Source: JAHEDH01 sp965364515 (GTDB lineage: Bacteria > Actinomycetota > Acidimicrobiia > Spongiisociales > ZC4RG35). Taken from it: 18,410 nucleotides of DNA. The notes under the pieces are model-generated. The model searched no databases and was not told the DNA's origin. It worked only from the letters and a program-made list of their open reading frames with translations. The stretch lies in contig CBDTXZ010000050.1 of the NCBI GenBank assembly GCA_965364515.1, forward strand, positions 1 to 18,410. The letters are read 5' to 3'. A program made the position numbers and the translations under genes. Shown one piece after another: positions 1 through 7,868 of the stretch. Each line of letters begins with the position of its first letter. Position 1 is the stretch's first letter.

Positions 1-377
1 GGAAGCGCCTTGCGGAGGCCGATCGAGAGGCCCTCGCGCCACGTCGTCTGTCTCCCCTGGTAGGCGTCGCCGATCACGCCCACGGCAGCCGCCTGGACGA
101 CGAGGCTCCCCAGGGCGCCGATGATGCCGGTCAGCACAGAAAGGCCGATGAAACCGGCGAGCTCGTCAGCGATGTCGAAGTTCTCGGGGTCGCTGACGAT
201 GTCGAAGTAGTCGAAGTTCCCGACCGCGGTGCTGATCACCGCGTTCACGATCGCGATCGGGACGAGGATCACCGCCGCAAGGGTGATGAGCTGCTTGAAG
301 TTGGAGGTGAACAGCTTGAAGCCCGCGTCCAGGTTCTCACCGATCGATCGCGGTCGTAGATCAGGTCGTGACGTCAT
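1..377 (-). CDS. Membrane protein, N-terminal part (runs off window)
   Basis: The reading frame opens at ATG 375-377 on the minus strand and stays open for 125 codons to the left edge, so the C-terminus is missing. A clear ribosome binding site, GGAGGAA (386-392), lies 8 nt upstream. The N-terminus reads MTSRPDLRPRSIGENLDAGF, then a segment ending in KQLITLAAVILVPIAIVNAV, which is a strong membrane helix. A second hydrophobic stretch follows at about residues 68-95 (LAGFIGLSVLTGIIGALGSL). The 'SIGENLDAGFKLF...N' opening followed by helices resembles the glycerophosphodiester-phosphodiesterase membrane-domain/DUF7847-like proteins common in actinobacteria; that assignment comes from memory of the family. 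No enzymatic domain is visible. It is divergent from mutM with a 165-bp gap between starts. Confidence 0.75.
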   Translation of the reverse strand, partial: MTSRPDLRPRSIGENLDAGFKLFTSNFKQLITLAAVILVPIAIVNAVISTAVGNFDYFDIVSDPENFDIADELAGFIGLSVLTGIIGALGSLVVQAAAVGVIGDAYQGRQTTWREGLSIGLRKAL

Positions 378-542
378 GAATGCTGTTCCTCCGATCGAAC
401 CGCCTCAAAGCTAGCCGAGGTCGGTGGCCACGACGTGGGCGAGCACATGGGTCCGGCGGCACAGTCGACCTTCTGGGAGCGGTCGCCGGGCCTGTCGGCG
501 CGCGGATTTGGTGTGGTGTGTGAGGGGTTCCATGCTGGCGGG

Positions 543-1382
543 GTGCCCGAACTTCCGGAAGTGGAGACGACGAGGCGGTTCATCGAGCCGGTACTCGAAG
601 GTGCGCGACTTCTACGGGTCGACGTGAGACGGCCGCGCACGGCCCGACGGAACGTGAGCCCCTCCGACGTGGTCGAGCGGTTGACGGGTCGGCGGGTGCT
701 CGTGGTGGGGCGGCGGGGAAAGTTCATTCTCGTCGACGTCGAGGGCGACCTGACGTGGGTGATCCATCTCGGTATGTCCGGACGACTGCAGGTCGCACGC
801 CCCGGCGAGTCGGAGGCTCCGCACACCAATGCCGTCTTCTCGACCGACAGAGAGGAGGAACTGCGGTTCGTCGATCCGCGCACGTTCGGCTTCGTGGCGG
901 TGTTCACCCCCGACGAGCTGCCGGCGTCGGGGCTCTCGAGGGTCGGTCGCGACGCGATGACCGACCTGCCGACCACGCCCGAGTTCATCGAGGCCTTTCG
1001 GGGCCGAATACCGACGGTCAAGTCGGCGCTTCTCGATCAGCGGTTCGTTGCGGGCCTCGGCAACATCTATACAGATGAGGTGCTGCATCGTGCAGGTATC
1101 CATCCGGCGCGCCCGATCGGGTCCCTCACCGCAGCCGAAGTCGACCGGATGAGAGAAGCGATCGTCCCCGTGCTCACCGACGGCGTCGCGCACGGAGGAA
1201 CCTCGCTCAACGACCTCGCCTATCTGCTGCCGGACGGTCGAGCCGGAGGCTTCCTCGAACGTCTCGCCGTCTACGGAAGACAGGGGGAGCCGTGTCGTGC
1301 ATGTGGCACCCCGATCGAGCGGGTGGTCGTCGCCCAGCGATCGTCGCATTACTGCCCGAGCTGTCAGCACCTGGCAGACTGA
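543..1382 (+). CDS. mutM: Formamidopyrimidine-DNA glycosylase (Fpg/MutM)
   Basis: Bifunctional glycosylase/AP lyase that removes 8-oxoguanine and formamidopyrimidines in base excision repair. I chose GTG at 543 because it gives the invariant family N-terminus (M)PELPEVETT, where Pro2 is the Schiff-base nucleophile and Glu3 is catalytic. The longer open frame from 435 would bury these residues. Lys60 (GRRGKFIL) is the conserved lysine of the beta2-beta3 loop. The helix-two-turn-helix segment is at AGLGNIYTDEVLHRAGIHP. A C-terminal zinc finger has Cys251, Cys254, Cys271 and Cys274, with Arg266 inside it. The length of 279 aa is normal. There is no well-spaced Shine-Dalgarno; CATGCT at 531-536, six nt before the start, could be a -10 box of a leaderless transcript. 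The acylphosphatase gene follows after 4 nt, as in many actinobacterial mutM-acyP-smc clusters. Confidence 0.96.
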   Translation: MPELPEVETTRRFIEPVLEGARLLRVDVRRPRTARRNVSPSDVVERLTGRRVLVVGRRGKFILVDVEGDLTWVIHLGMSGRLQVARPGESEAPHTNAVFSTDREEELRFVDPRTFGFVAVFTPDELPASGLSRVGRDAMTDLPTTPEFIEAFRGRIPTVKSALLDQRFVAGLGNIYTDEVLHRAGIHPARPIGSLTAAEVDRMREAIVPVLTDGVAHGGTSLNDLAYLLPDGRAGGFLERLAVYGRQGEPCRACGTPIERVVVAQRSSHYCPSCQHLAD

Positions 1383-1386
1383 CGCC

Positions 1387-1659
1387 ATGAAAGCCGCACG
1401 CGCAACCGTCTCGGGTCGAGTCCAGGGAGTGGCCTTCCGGCAGAGCACTCGCCGTGAGGCCCGTCAGCGCCATCTCCACGGCTGGGTCCGGAACCTGAAG
1501 ACCGGCGACGTCGAGGTCTTCGTCCAAGGTGACGAGGATGCCGTGAACTCGCTGATCGATTGGTTGTGGACCGGGCCACCGACTGCAAGGGTCACCGGTA
1601 TCGAGTCCGACACCGTCGAACCCGATCCCAACATCCAGGACTTCCTCATCACGAACTGA
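1387..1659 (+). CDS. acyP: Acylphosphatase
   Basis: Small cytosolic enzyme of 90 aa that hydrolyses acyl phosphates. The family signature GRVQGVAFRQSTRREA is present; Arg18 is the phosphate-binding arginine, and Asn36 in GWVRNLKTGDVEV is the catalytic asparagine. Most homologues have GVGFR or GVWFR, and Ala in that place is a tolerated variant. It starts 4 nt after the mutM stop with no good ribosome binding site of its own, so it is probably translated by re-initiation from mutM. Its stop codon overlaps a downstream ATG (TGATG, 1657-1661), but the 49-codon frame that opens there is not convincing as a gene. The placement between mutM and smc is a conserved actinobacterial arrangement without a known functional link. 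Confidence 0.94.
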   Translation: MKAARATVSGRVQGVAFRQSTRREARQRHLHGWVRNLKTGDVEVFVQGDEDAVNSLIDWLWTGPPTARVTGIESDTVEPDPNIQDFLITN

Positions 1660-1805
1660 TGGCGGAGTCGTCGGTCCGTCGGTTGCTCGTCTCGCACCAC
1701 GAGGACGTTGGTGTCATGACGACACCGCTCCCAGAGGACGTCCGTCATGTGGGCGATCGGGCGGGTGTTTCGATCACGACGAACCCGCAACCCCGGCGGA
1801 GAGCC

Positions 1806-1814
1806 TGATACGCT
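1806..1814 (+). promoter_or_regulatory. Possible extended -10 promoter for smc
   Basis: TGATACGCT fits an extended -10 element (TG, one base, then TANNNT) and lies 31 nt upstream of the smc ATG, inside a 186-bp gap after acyP. No recognisable -35 hexamer is spaced correctly. It suggests smc can be transcribed separately from mutM-acyP. This is pattern matching only. Confidence 0.3.
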
Positions 1815-1845
1815 GGCGTGAACCACACTGATGTAAGTCGGATCC

Positions 1846-4800
1846 ATGTATCTCAAGTCCCTCAAGCTCACCGGGTTCAAGTCGTTCGCAGATCGGACGC
1901 GTCTCGATCTGCGGCCCGGCGTGACGGTGATCGTCGGCCCGAACGGGTCAGGCAAGTCGAACATCGTCGACGCCGTGGCCTGGGTCATGGGAACCCAGTC
2001 CCCGAAGGCGCTCCGCACGTCCAAGATGGACGATGTCATCTTCGCCGGGACCGCCACGAGACCGGGCCTGGGGAGGTCCGAGGTGACACTCGTCTTCGAC
2101 AACGGATCGCGGACGCTTCCACTGGACCTGCCTGAGGTCAGCATCACCCGGCGGCTCTATCGCGATGGGTCGTCGGACTACGAGATCAACGGGGTCGGAT
2201 GCCGCCTGCTCGACGTTCAAGAGCTGATGTCGGACTCCGGGGTCGGCCGCCATCAGCACGTGATCATCGGCCAGGGGCAGATCACATCCGTCCTCAACGC
2301 CACCCCCGACGATCATCGGGCGGTCATCGAGGAAGCCGCCGGGATCCTCAAACATCGCGTGAGGCGAAACAAGGCTGAGAAGCGCCTCGAACGGACCGAC
2401 TCGGATGTCATTCGCCTGCGCGACCTGCTGGGCGAGCTCAGCCGCCAGATGCGGCCTCTCAAGCGCCAGGCGGCCGCCGCCGAACGACACGATGACGTCG
2501 CAGCCGAGGCGCAGGCCCTCCGCCTCTACCTCGGTGGTGAGGACCTCAGAGCGATCACGGCTCGCCAGGCCGAGGTCGCCGAAGTCCAGGCGGCCGCGAA
2601 CGAGATCGTCTCCACTCGAACCGACCTGCTCCGGTCTCTCGGGTCCGAGTTGGACCTCGTCAGAAACGAAGCCGGCATGTTCGGACAGGCGCTCGAACGC
2701 GACACCGCCGCCGCAGCCAGGCTCGAGACCCTCGGAGAGCGTCTCCGGCGTATCGCGCAGGTCGCCTCGGAGCGGGCCCGGACATCGAAGGAACGGCTCG
2801 AAGGAGCCGAAGACCGCAGGCAGGGGCTGATCGCAGAGCGGGCGCAGCTCGAATCGGATCTGACGGCTGCCGTCGAAGAGGAACGACGTCTGGCCAATTC
2901 GGCGGAGGCGGCCGAGCGGGTGTTTCGATCGCTCGAAGACGAGGAGCGCAGCCTGGCGGACCAGGAGTCCATGTCTACGGAAGGCGCAATCGCCGTCGTG
3001 CGTGGCGATCTGCGATCGATCGAGGCATCCGACGAGCGTGATCGCCGTGAGTCTGCATCCATCACCGAGCGGATGCAGGGCCTCGAACGGAGGATCGCCG
3101 AGCATCGCGCAGAGTCCGCCGGCCTCGACGCAGAGGTGAGGGACCTGGATTCGATCGTCGTCGAGGCCCAAGACCGTTTCCACACGACCCAGTCGGAGCG
3201 CCAACGACTCCAAGGGGATTGGGAACGAGCCGAGGCGCAGCACAACGAGGCGAGGGTGGCGGTGGCGGCAGCCCGGGCCCGGCTGTCCGCCGTGGAAGAG
3301 GCCGCCGACGGTCTCGCCGATCCCGAGGCGCGCTCGGTGATCGAAGGGAGCGGCGGGTACGTGGGGACCATCGCCTCACGCCTGGACGTTCCGGAGGAGT
3401 ACGCCGCAGCGGTCGACGCAGTGCTCGGCCATCTCGCCGACGCCCTGGTGATCGGTCCCGACGCCTCCCTCGAGGATGCAGTGTCGTCGCTGAAGGGCAA
3501 AGGTCTCGGAGGTGTTTCCATCGTCCGGGCGGCCACAGGTGATCCGTCTTCAGAGCCTGCCACCCCTGGGGCAGGTGTCACCTGGCTACCTCAGGTCCTC
3601 GGTCCGCGCGCCGACCGGACCCTCGCTGCGACACTCCTGGGCTCGGCCTTCCTGTCCGAGAGCTGGAAACACGGATGGCAGCTCTCGCAGGCGGACGCCG
3701 CGTCGATGTTCGTCACGCTCGAGGGAGACATCTTCCAGGGGGGTTCGGCCCGAGTTGCTCACCCGGATGGGGCGACGCCCGCCATGCTCGAGAACGCCCA
3801 GGTGGATCTCGAGCGGGCCGAAACCGATCTCGCTCGCTCCCAGAGTCTGCTCACGCAGGCGAAGCGGGCTTTCGACGACGCCCGCGCCGCCGAGCGCGAC
3901 GTCCTCGAGACGCTCGAGTCACTCGAAGCGCGGCTGTCCGGGGCCACCGATTCGCTCGGTCGTTCCGAGCGAGTCGTTGCAGAATCGGAAACCGAGCTGG
4001 TCCGACTCGACGAACGTCTCGAGTCGATCAAAGAGGCGATGGCGGAGCGGACCCATCAGCGGGCCGTCCTCACAGAGCGGCTCGCCAACCTCGAGGGCGA
4101 AGAGGCGGAGCGCCAGCGGGCGTGGGAGGAGCTGACCGCCCGCCGAAACGAGATCGCCACGAGACGCGAAGCAGCGCGCGCCGAATGGCAGGCGCTCGAC
4201 ACGGACGCATCTTCGATGCGCAGCCGTCGATCGATGATGGAGCATCGCATCGAAACGATCGCCGAACTCCTCGACCAGGAGACACGCACCGACGAGAGCC
4301 CCGAACGCATCGAACGTCTGCTGAGGGTCGAGTCCGCAGCCAAACGAGCACTGGAGATCCTCGGTGCCCATCTCGAGGCGCTCAGGGCCAGACAGGCCGA
4401 GCTGCGTGAGCAGGCAGGTGAGGCCGGCCGCCGCCTCGATGCGCTCACGAGGACCGAGCGGGAGTACCGGACCGAGATGGATGACGCCGAGCGGAGGCTT
4501 TCGCGGATGGCGGTCGAGGAGGCGGAGCTCCGGGTCCGTTTCGAATCGGTCGCCGAACGACTCCGTCGGGATGCCGATGCCGACGAAGCCACGGCGCTGT
4601 CGGCGCCCCGGCCCGACATCGACTCCGAGGATCTGGCGGGTGTGCTGCGGTCACGAGAGGCGGAGTTGAAGCGGATGGGGCCCATCAATCCGCTCGCTGC
4701 GCAGGAATACGCCGAGTTGTCCGAGCGGCACGCCTTCCTCTCCGCTCAGCTCGATGATCTCGAGGAGAGCCGATCTGAGCTTCGGAGGATCATCGAAGCG

Positions 4801-5286
4801 CTCGACGCCGAGATCCACAACCAATTCATGTCCGCGTTCGCAGAGATCGCAACGGCCTACGAGGAGAACTTCGCGGTGCTGTTCCCGGGCGGGCGCGGAC
4901 GGCTCACGCTCACCGATCCGGACGACCCGATGGCGTCGGGTGTCGAGATCGGAGCACAGCCGGTCGGCAAGCGAGTCGCCAAGATGAGCCTCCTGTCGGG
5001 TGGCGAGCGATCGCTCGCGGCACTGGCGTTCCTGTTCGCCGTCTTCAAGGCACGGCCGAGCCCGTTCTACATCCTCGATGAGGTCGAGGCTGCGCTCGAC
5101 GATGCCAACCTCCGCCGGTTCCTTCGCCTGCTCGCATCCTTCCGTGACAATGCCCAGTTGATGATCGTCACCCACCAGCAACAGACGATGGAGAGCGGCG
5201 ACGTGCTCTACGGGGTGACGATGGAGCCCGGTGGCTCGTCGAAGGTCATCGCCAAGTCGATGGCCGAGGTCGAGCAGACGGTCTGA
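1846..5286 (+). CDS. smc: Chromosome segregation/condensation ATPase SMC
   Basis: Structural maintenance of chromosomes protein, 1146 aa, which dimerises and, with ScpA/ScpB (not in this window), loads on and compacts DNA. The N-terminal head has MYLKSLKLTGFKSFADRTRL and Walker A GPNGSGKSNIVDA (about residues 31-43). The Q-loop region VIIGQGQI and the EEAAGILKHRVRR segment follow at about 140-175. Long charged coiled coils (about 180-490 and 650-980) flank a hinge at about 490-640, around GYVGTIASRLDVPEEYAAAV. The C-terminal head has the ABC signature LLSGGERSLAALAFLFA near 1049 and Walker B FYILDEVEAALDD near 1075. All ATPase motifs are intact and the length is typical. The start is fixed by the conserved N-terminus although the ribosome binding site is weak. 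Confidence 0.98.
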   Translation: MYLKSLKLTGFKSFADRTRLDLRPGVTVIVGPNGSGKSNIVDAVAWVMGTQSPKALRTSKMDDVIFAGTATRPGLGRSEVTLVFDNGSRTLPLDLPEVSITRRLYRDGSSDYEINGVGCRLLDVQELMSDSGVGRHQHVIIGQGQITSVLNATPDDHRAVIEEAAGILKHRVRRNKAEKRLERTDSDVIRLRDLLGELSRQMRPLKRQAAAAERHDDVAAEAQALRLYLGGEDLRAITARQAEVAEVQAAANEIVSTRTDLLRSLGSELDLVRNEAGMFGQALERDTAAAARLETLGERLRRIAQVASERARTSKERLEGAEDRRQGLIAERAQLESDLTAAVEEERRLANSAEAAERVFRSLEDEERSLADQESMSTEGAIAVVRGDLRSIEASDERDRRESASITERMQGLERRIAEHRAESAGLDAEVRDLDSIVVEAQDRFHTTQSERQRLQGDWERAEAQHNEARVAVAAARARLSAVEEAADGLADPEARSVIEGSGGYVGTIASRLDVPEEYAAAVDAVLGHLADALVIGPDASLEDAVSSLKGKGLGGVSIVRAATGDPSSEPATPGAGVTWLPQVLGPRADRTLAATLLGSAFLSESWKHGWQLSQADAASMFVTLEGDIFQGGSARVAHPDGATPAMLENAQVDLERAETDLARSQSLLTQAKRAFDDARAAERDVLETLESLEARLSGATDSLGRSERVVAESETELVRLDERLESIKEAMAERTHQRAVLTERLANLEGEEAERQRAWEELTARRNEIATRREAARAEWQALDTDASSMRSRRSMMEHRIETIAELLDQETRTDESPERIERLLRVESAAKRALEILGAHLEALRARQAELREQAGEAGRRLDALTRTEREYRTEMDDAERRLSRMAVEEAELRVRFESVAERLRRDADADEATALSAPRPDIDSEDLAGVLRSREAELKRMGPINPLAAQEYAELSERHAFLSAQLDDLEESRSELRRIIEALDAEIHNQFMSAFAEIATAYEENFAVLFPGGRGRLTLTDPDDPMASGVEIGAQPVGKRVAKMSLLSGGERSLAALAFLFAVFKARPSPFYILDEVEAALDDANLRRFLRLLASFRDNAQLMIVTHQQQTMESGDVLYGVTMEPGGSSKVIAKSMAEVEQTV

Positions 5287-5323
5287 CGTTTCGGTTCCCG
5301 GCTCCCGGGTAGACGGGGCCCGA

Positions 5324-5338
5324 GCCCGACCGTCGGGC
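5324..5338 (+). terminator. Short GC hairpin after smc
   Basis: GCCCGA-CCG-TCGGGC is a perfect 6-bp stem with a 3-nt loop, 37 nt after the smc stop and 3 nt before the AAGGAG ribosome binding site of the next gene. No T-run follows. It could be a weak terminator or processing site for smc, or could mask the ribosome binding site of the following gene. Chance is not excluded in DNA this rich in G and C. Confidence 0.3.
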
Positions 5339-5352
5339 GAGAAGGAGCCGAC

Positions 5353-5559
5353 ATGGACACCAAGACCGAAGTCACCACCTGGACCGATCTCGGACGCGAC
5401 ATGTGGTCGTATCTGACCGGCAAGGAAGCCGCCATCAACTATGAGTTCGTCGACATGGCCGTCGACGTTCCCCGCGACACCGGGACGGATGCCCCGACCG
5501 CAACGTGGCGCCTCAACGGAACGCTCAGAATCACCACCACCGACGCCGATCAGGGCTGA
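5353..5559 (+). CDS. Small protein of unknown function (68 aa), smc-ftsY interval
   Basis: I do not recognise the family by name. The gene is supported by a textbook ribosome binding site (AAGGAG at 5342-5347, 5-nt spacer), by G/C-rich third codon positions, and by a start 1 nt downstream of its stop for the next gene. The protein is acidic with no signal peptide or membrane helix. It has a Trp-rich N-terminal helix (TTWTDLGRDMWSYLTGKEAA), then what looks like beta structure (INYEFVDMAVDVPRDTG, then ATWRLNGTLRITTTDADQG). The pattern 'GKEAAINYEF...DVPRDTG...W.LNG.LRI' reads like a conserved small domain and not random translation. It is probably cytosolic and co-expressed with its downstream neighbour. 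No function is inferred. Confidence 0.75.
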   Translation: MDTKTEVTTWTDLGRDMWSYLTGKEAAINYEFVDMAVDVPRDTGTDAPTATWRLNGTLRITTTDADQG

Positions 5560-5560
5560 G

Positions 5561-5887
5561 ATGTCCGACTCGGTGCTCGCCATCGACGCCGATGTCTCGA
5601 TCAGTGCCGGAGCCGCCACAGGTCACCTGGGCGGCTCCGGATCGAGTCTGGTCTTCGAAGTCACGAACCTCACGCCGTTCATCTCCTCTTCCGGCTCACG
5701 CTCCTCTCTCAACGCGATGGCCGACCGGCTGGCCTATGCAGGAGTGACGATCAACCTGACCGAAAACGGACGTGCTGTGGCCGAACTCGGTGCAGTCGAG
5801 CGGTCCTGGTTTGCGAGGCTCTTCGGCCTTCGCAACCTGCACCTCCGTCGGCCCTTGCTTCTGCTCAGGAGGTATCTGACCGGCTGA
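5561..5887 (+). CDS. Unknown protein (108 aa), coupled to preceding gene
   Basis: The start ATG at 5561 lies 1 nt after the previous stop, so translation is very likely coupled. A longer in-frame opening from 5441 would overlap the preceding gene over most of its length and is rejected. The protein begins MSDSVLAIDADVSISAGAAT, continues with a Gly/Ser-rich stretch and beta-like segments (SSLVFEVTNLTPF; YAGVTINLTENGRAVAELG), and ends in a strongly basic amphipathic tail (WFARLFGLRNLHLRRPLLLL then RRYLTG). The tail, rich in Arg and Leu, could bind the membrane surface or nucleic acid; that is inference from composition. There is no signal peptide or catalytic motif. It sits between smc and ftsY, with a short hairpin downstream at 5902-5917. 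Confidence 0.72.
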   Translation: MSDSVLAIDADVSISAGAATGHLGGSGSSLVFEVTNLTPFISSSGSRSSLNAMADRLAYAGVTINLTENGRAVAELGAVERSWFARLFGLRNLHLRRPLLLLRRYLTG

Positions 5888-5901
5888 GTCTCGGCCCCGT
5901 C

Positions 5902-5917
5902 GAGGCTCACTAGCCTC
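5902..5917 (+). terminator. Short hairpin upstream of ftsY
   Basis: GAGGCT-CACT-AGCCTC is a perfect 6-bp stem with a 4-nt loop, 14 nt after the stop of the 108-aa gene and 25 nt before the ftsY start. It is too short to be a confident terminator. The embedded TAGCCT (5911-5916) also fits a TANNNT -10 box about 27 nt before the ftsY start, so a promoter is an alternative reading. Confidence 0.3.
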
Positions 5918-5942
5918 ACGTCGAGCGGATCGACGGAGCATT

Positions 5943-6950
5943 GTGGAACCCATCTATCTCATCATCGGACTCGTGATCATCGTTGCGATCGTCGGCTATG
6001 TCGTCTCGGTGCGGCGCCGACCGGGTTCTATCGCGCGAGAGATCGCAGAGGCGCGAACCGCAGGAGAAGACCTCGCAGACCGCCTCTCGAAGACCCGTGT
6101 CTCGCTCGGCGGTGCACTCCGCAACGTCTTCAGCCGTTCCCAATTGGATCAGGAGTTCTGGGATCGCCTCGAGGAAGCACTCATCGGAGCGGATGTGGGG
6201 GTCGAGGCTTCGACCGCCATCGTGCAACGCGTGAAGGACGCCGATCCTGCGTCGGCCGTGGAAGCGAGGGATCTGCTGCGTCTCGAGGTCCGGCATGCGC
6301 TCGCCGCCGAGCACCGGGAGTTGGTGATCGAAGGGGAGCCTGCCGTGATCATGGTGGTGGGCGTCAACGGCACCGGGAAGACGACCTCCATCGCCAAAAT
6401 CGCTGCCCAGCTCAAGCGGGATGGGGTCGAGCCGCTGCTCGGAGCAGCCGACACGTTCCGTGCTGCCGCGGACACGCAACTCCGCACCTGGGCGGAACGA
6501 GTCGATGTCGACATCGTCGCCGGGCAGGAGGGCTCAGACCCGGCTGCGGTCGCCTTCGATGCGTTCCAGGCGGCCAGAGCGCGAGGCAAGGACGTGGTGA
6601 TCGTCGACACGGCGGGCCGCCTTCAGTCCAAGAAGAATCTCATGGGTGAGCTCGGCAAGATCAAACGTGTGGTCGAGCGTGAGGCAGGCCCGATCAAAGA
6701 GGTCCTGCTCGTGCTCGACGCCACGGCAGGGCAGAACGGCATGTCCCAGGCCCAACACTTCCTCGACACCGCCGGCGTCACCGGCATCGTGCTCACGAAG
6801 CTCGACGGGACCGCCCGCGGCGGGATCGTCGTCGCGATCGAGGCCGAACTCGGCCTCCCCGTCAAGTTCATCGGGGTCGGTGAGGGGATCGACGACCTCA
6901 TTCCGTTCGAACCGGAGGCCTTCGTCGACGCGCTGCTGGCCGACGCATGA
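5943..6950 (+). CDS. ftsY: Signal recognition particle receptor FtsY
   Basis: SRP GTPase receptor, 335 aa, that docks Ffh-ribosome-nascent chain complexes to the membrane for co-translational insertion. GTG at 5943 has GGAG at 5935-5938. The N-terminus carries a true membrane helix (PIYLIIGLVIIVAIVGYVVS, residues 3-22) followed by a basic patch and only a short linker, in contrast to the long acidic A domain of E. coli FtsY. The four-helix N domain covers about 40-125. The G domain has GVNGTGKTTSIAKIA near 140, GAADTFRAAADTQL, DTAGR near 222, TKLDGTARGG near 285 and the closing GVGEGIDDLIPF. All SRP-GTPase motifs are present. The stop overlaps the cdd start (ATGA, 6947-6950), so the two are translationally coupled. 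Confidence 0.98.
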   Translation: MEPIYLIIGLVIIVAIVGYVVSVRRRPGSIAREIAEARTAGEDLADRLSKTRVSLGGALRNVFSRSQLDQEFWDRLEEALIGADVGVEASTAIVQRVKDADPASAVEARDLLRLEVRHALAAEHRELVIEGEPAVIMVVGVNGTGKTTSIAKIAAQLKRDGVEPLLGAADTFRAAADTQLRTWAERVDVDIVAGQEGSDPAAVAFDAFQAARARGKDVVIVDTAGRLQSKKNLMGELGKIKRVVEREAGPIKEVLLVLDATAGQNGMSQAQHFLDTAGVTGIVLTKLDGTARGGIVVAIEAELGLPVKFIGVGEGIDDLIPFEPEAFVDALLADA

Positions 6951-7336
6951 GATCGGACCTCGCACTCGTCGAAGCAGCCCGCAAGGCTGCTGAGAAGGCG
7001 TACGCCCCGTATTCGAACTTCCGGGTCGGCGCGTCGGTGCTCACATCCGAGGGGGCGATGTTCTCGAGTGCCAATGTCGAGAATGCCGCCTACCCCGTGT
7101 CACAGTGCGCCGAGGCGAACGCCGTCAACTTCGCGGTCAGCCAAGGAATGACCAGGATCCCGGTGGTGGCGGTGGCGTGCATCGACGCCGACGACGTCTC
7201 GGGGGCCTATCCATGTGGACGATGCCGGCAGATCATGTCGGAGTTCGGGGTGGAACGTGTGCTGGTGACCACCGCCGACGGCGAGATACGCGAGCACAGC
7301 CTCGACGACCTGCTGCCGTTCCGCTTCGACCTCTGA
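6947..7336 (+). CDS. cdd: Cytidine deaminase
   Basis: Zinc enzyme of 129 aa that deaminates cytidine and deoxycytidine to uridine and deoxyuridine in pyrimidine salvage; the size matches the homotetrameric class. The substrate-site motif YAPYSNFRVGAS is at about 19-30. The zinc/catalytic motif is C54-A-E56, with Glu56 as proton shuttle, and the second zinc motif is PCGRC (Cys90, Cys93). The residue after the catalytic Glu is Ala57 where the Bacillus enzyme has Arg, a position that varies among actinobacteria. The start overlaps the ftsY stop by 4 nt. The gene ends 3 nt before a strong 18-bp-stem palindrome (7340-7390), which should terminate the transcript. The products feed the phosphorylases encoded about 4 kb downstream. 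Confidence 0.96.
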   Translation: MRSDLALVEAARKAAEKAYAPYSNFRVGASVLTSEGAMFSSANVENAAYPVSQCAEANAVNFAVSQGMTRIPVVAVACIDADDVSGAYPCGRCRQIMSEFGVERVLVTTADGEIREHSLDDLLPFRFDL

Positions 7337-7339
7337 TTG

Positions 7340-7390
7340 CGTTCTTGTGACGGGAACGCAGGCAATATCGATGTTCCCGTCACAAGAACG
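7340..7390 (+). repeat. Palindromic element, copy 1 (shared convergent terminator)
   Basis: Perfect 18-bp inverted arms, CGTTCTTGTGACGGGAAC (7340-7357) and its complement (7373-7390), flank a 15-nt centre GCAGGCAATATCGAT. It exactly fills the space between two convergent stop codons, 3 nt after cdd and 1 nt from the stop of the minus-strand membrane-protein gene. As RNA it would form a very stable hairpin in either direction, so a bidirectional terminator or 3'-end protector is likely, although there is no T-tract. A second copy with identical arms is at 8123-8177, which makes it a repeated element and not a one-off terminator. Confidence 0.85.
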
Positions 7391-7391
7391 G

Positions 7392-7868
7392 TCACACCAG
7401 TGAACGGCTGCGCTCGACGGGCTGGCGGTCGGCGCCGTGGCCGACACGGCGATAGGAATACGCGGTGGCAGCCAGACACACGAAGTAGGTGATCAGGACT
7501 GCCGCCCCGGCCGACGGTCCCACCCGGAACGCTGCACCGATCACCGCCCATTGTGCGAGGTAGAACGACATCAGATACGGCCAGAGCCAGCGGCTTGCTC
7601 TCACTTCGAAGTCCGCCACGACGTCGACGCCGATCTCGATGATGGCGAAAGCCACGAACACCAATGGAAGTGCGATGTCCCACGGGTGCATCCCCTCCAA
7701 CCATGCAACGAGACTGGCCGCTGCCAGCGGAACCGCCATTGCCGTCCCGAAGAACCCCAGTGAGCGCGCTCGTTCGGGTTGTTTCACCCTGGCGACGAAC
7801 ATGGCTGCGATCGCCAGGTTTGCGAGCGACCCGGCTGCAACGACGAGTGCCGCATGCAGCGTGGTCAT
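7392..7868 (-). CDS. Multi-pass membrane protein of unknown function (158 aa)
   Basis: Start ATG at 7866-7868 overlaps the stop of the upstream small gene (ATGA), which decides the start against a longer open frame from 8069. The protein has about five predicted membrane helices: residues 7-26, 37-58, 63-83, 94-112 and 118-137. Short loops carry KQPERAR and FEVRASRW, and the C-terminal tail is hydrophilic and basic. No transporter or enzyme motif is recognised; the acidic Glu/Asp pattern in helix 3 (AIIEIGVDVVADFE) is the only striking polar feature inside the membrane region. It forms a two-gene unit with the 59-aa membrane protein, bracketed by the two copies of the palindromic repeat. It could be a small integral-membrane regulator; no function is assigned. 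Confidence 0.8.
   Translation of the reverse strand: MTTLHAALVVAAGSLANLAIAAMFVARVKQPERARSLGFFGTAMAVPLAAASLVAWLEGMHPWDIALPLVFVAFAIIEIGVDVVADFEVRASRWLWPYLMSFYLAQWAVIGAAFRVGPSAGAAVLITYFVCLAATAYSYRRVGHGADRQPVERSRSLV

Noticed and set aside
435..542. N-terminal extension of MutM to an upstream ATG
   Set aside because: Pro and Glu at positions 2 and 3 must be at the N-terminus for catalysis; the GTG at 543 gives exactly that.
1659..1808. 49-codon plus-strand ORF whose ATG overlaps the acylphosphatase stop (TGATG)
   Set aside because: The junction is attractive and about 75% of third positions are G/C, but the peptide has no recognisable pattern and no ribosome binding site, and the ORF overlaps the likely smc promoter. 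Kept as a possibility only.
1948..5619. Long minus-strand open frames opposite smc (up to 431 aa)
   Set aside because: They are antisense shadows caused by GC-rich codon bias; the plus frame encodes a complete SMC with all motifs, and the antisense translations are low-complexity Arg/Ser-rich.
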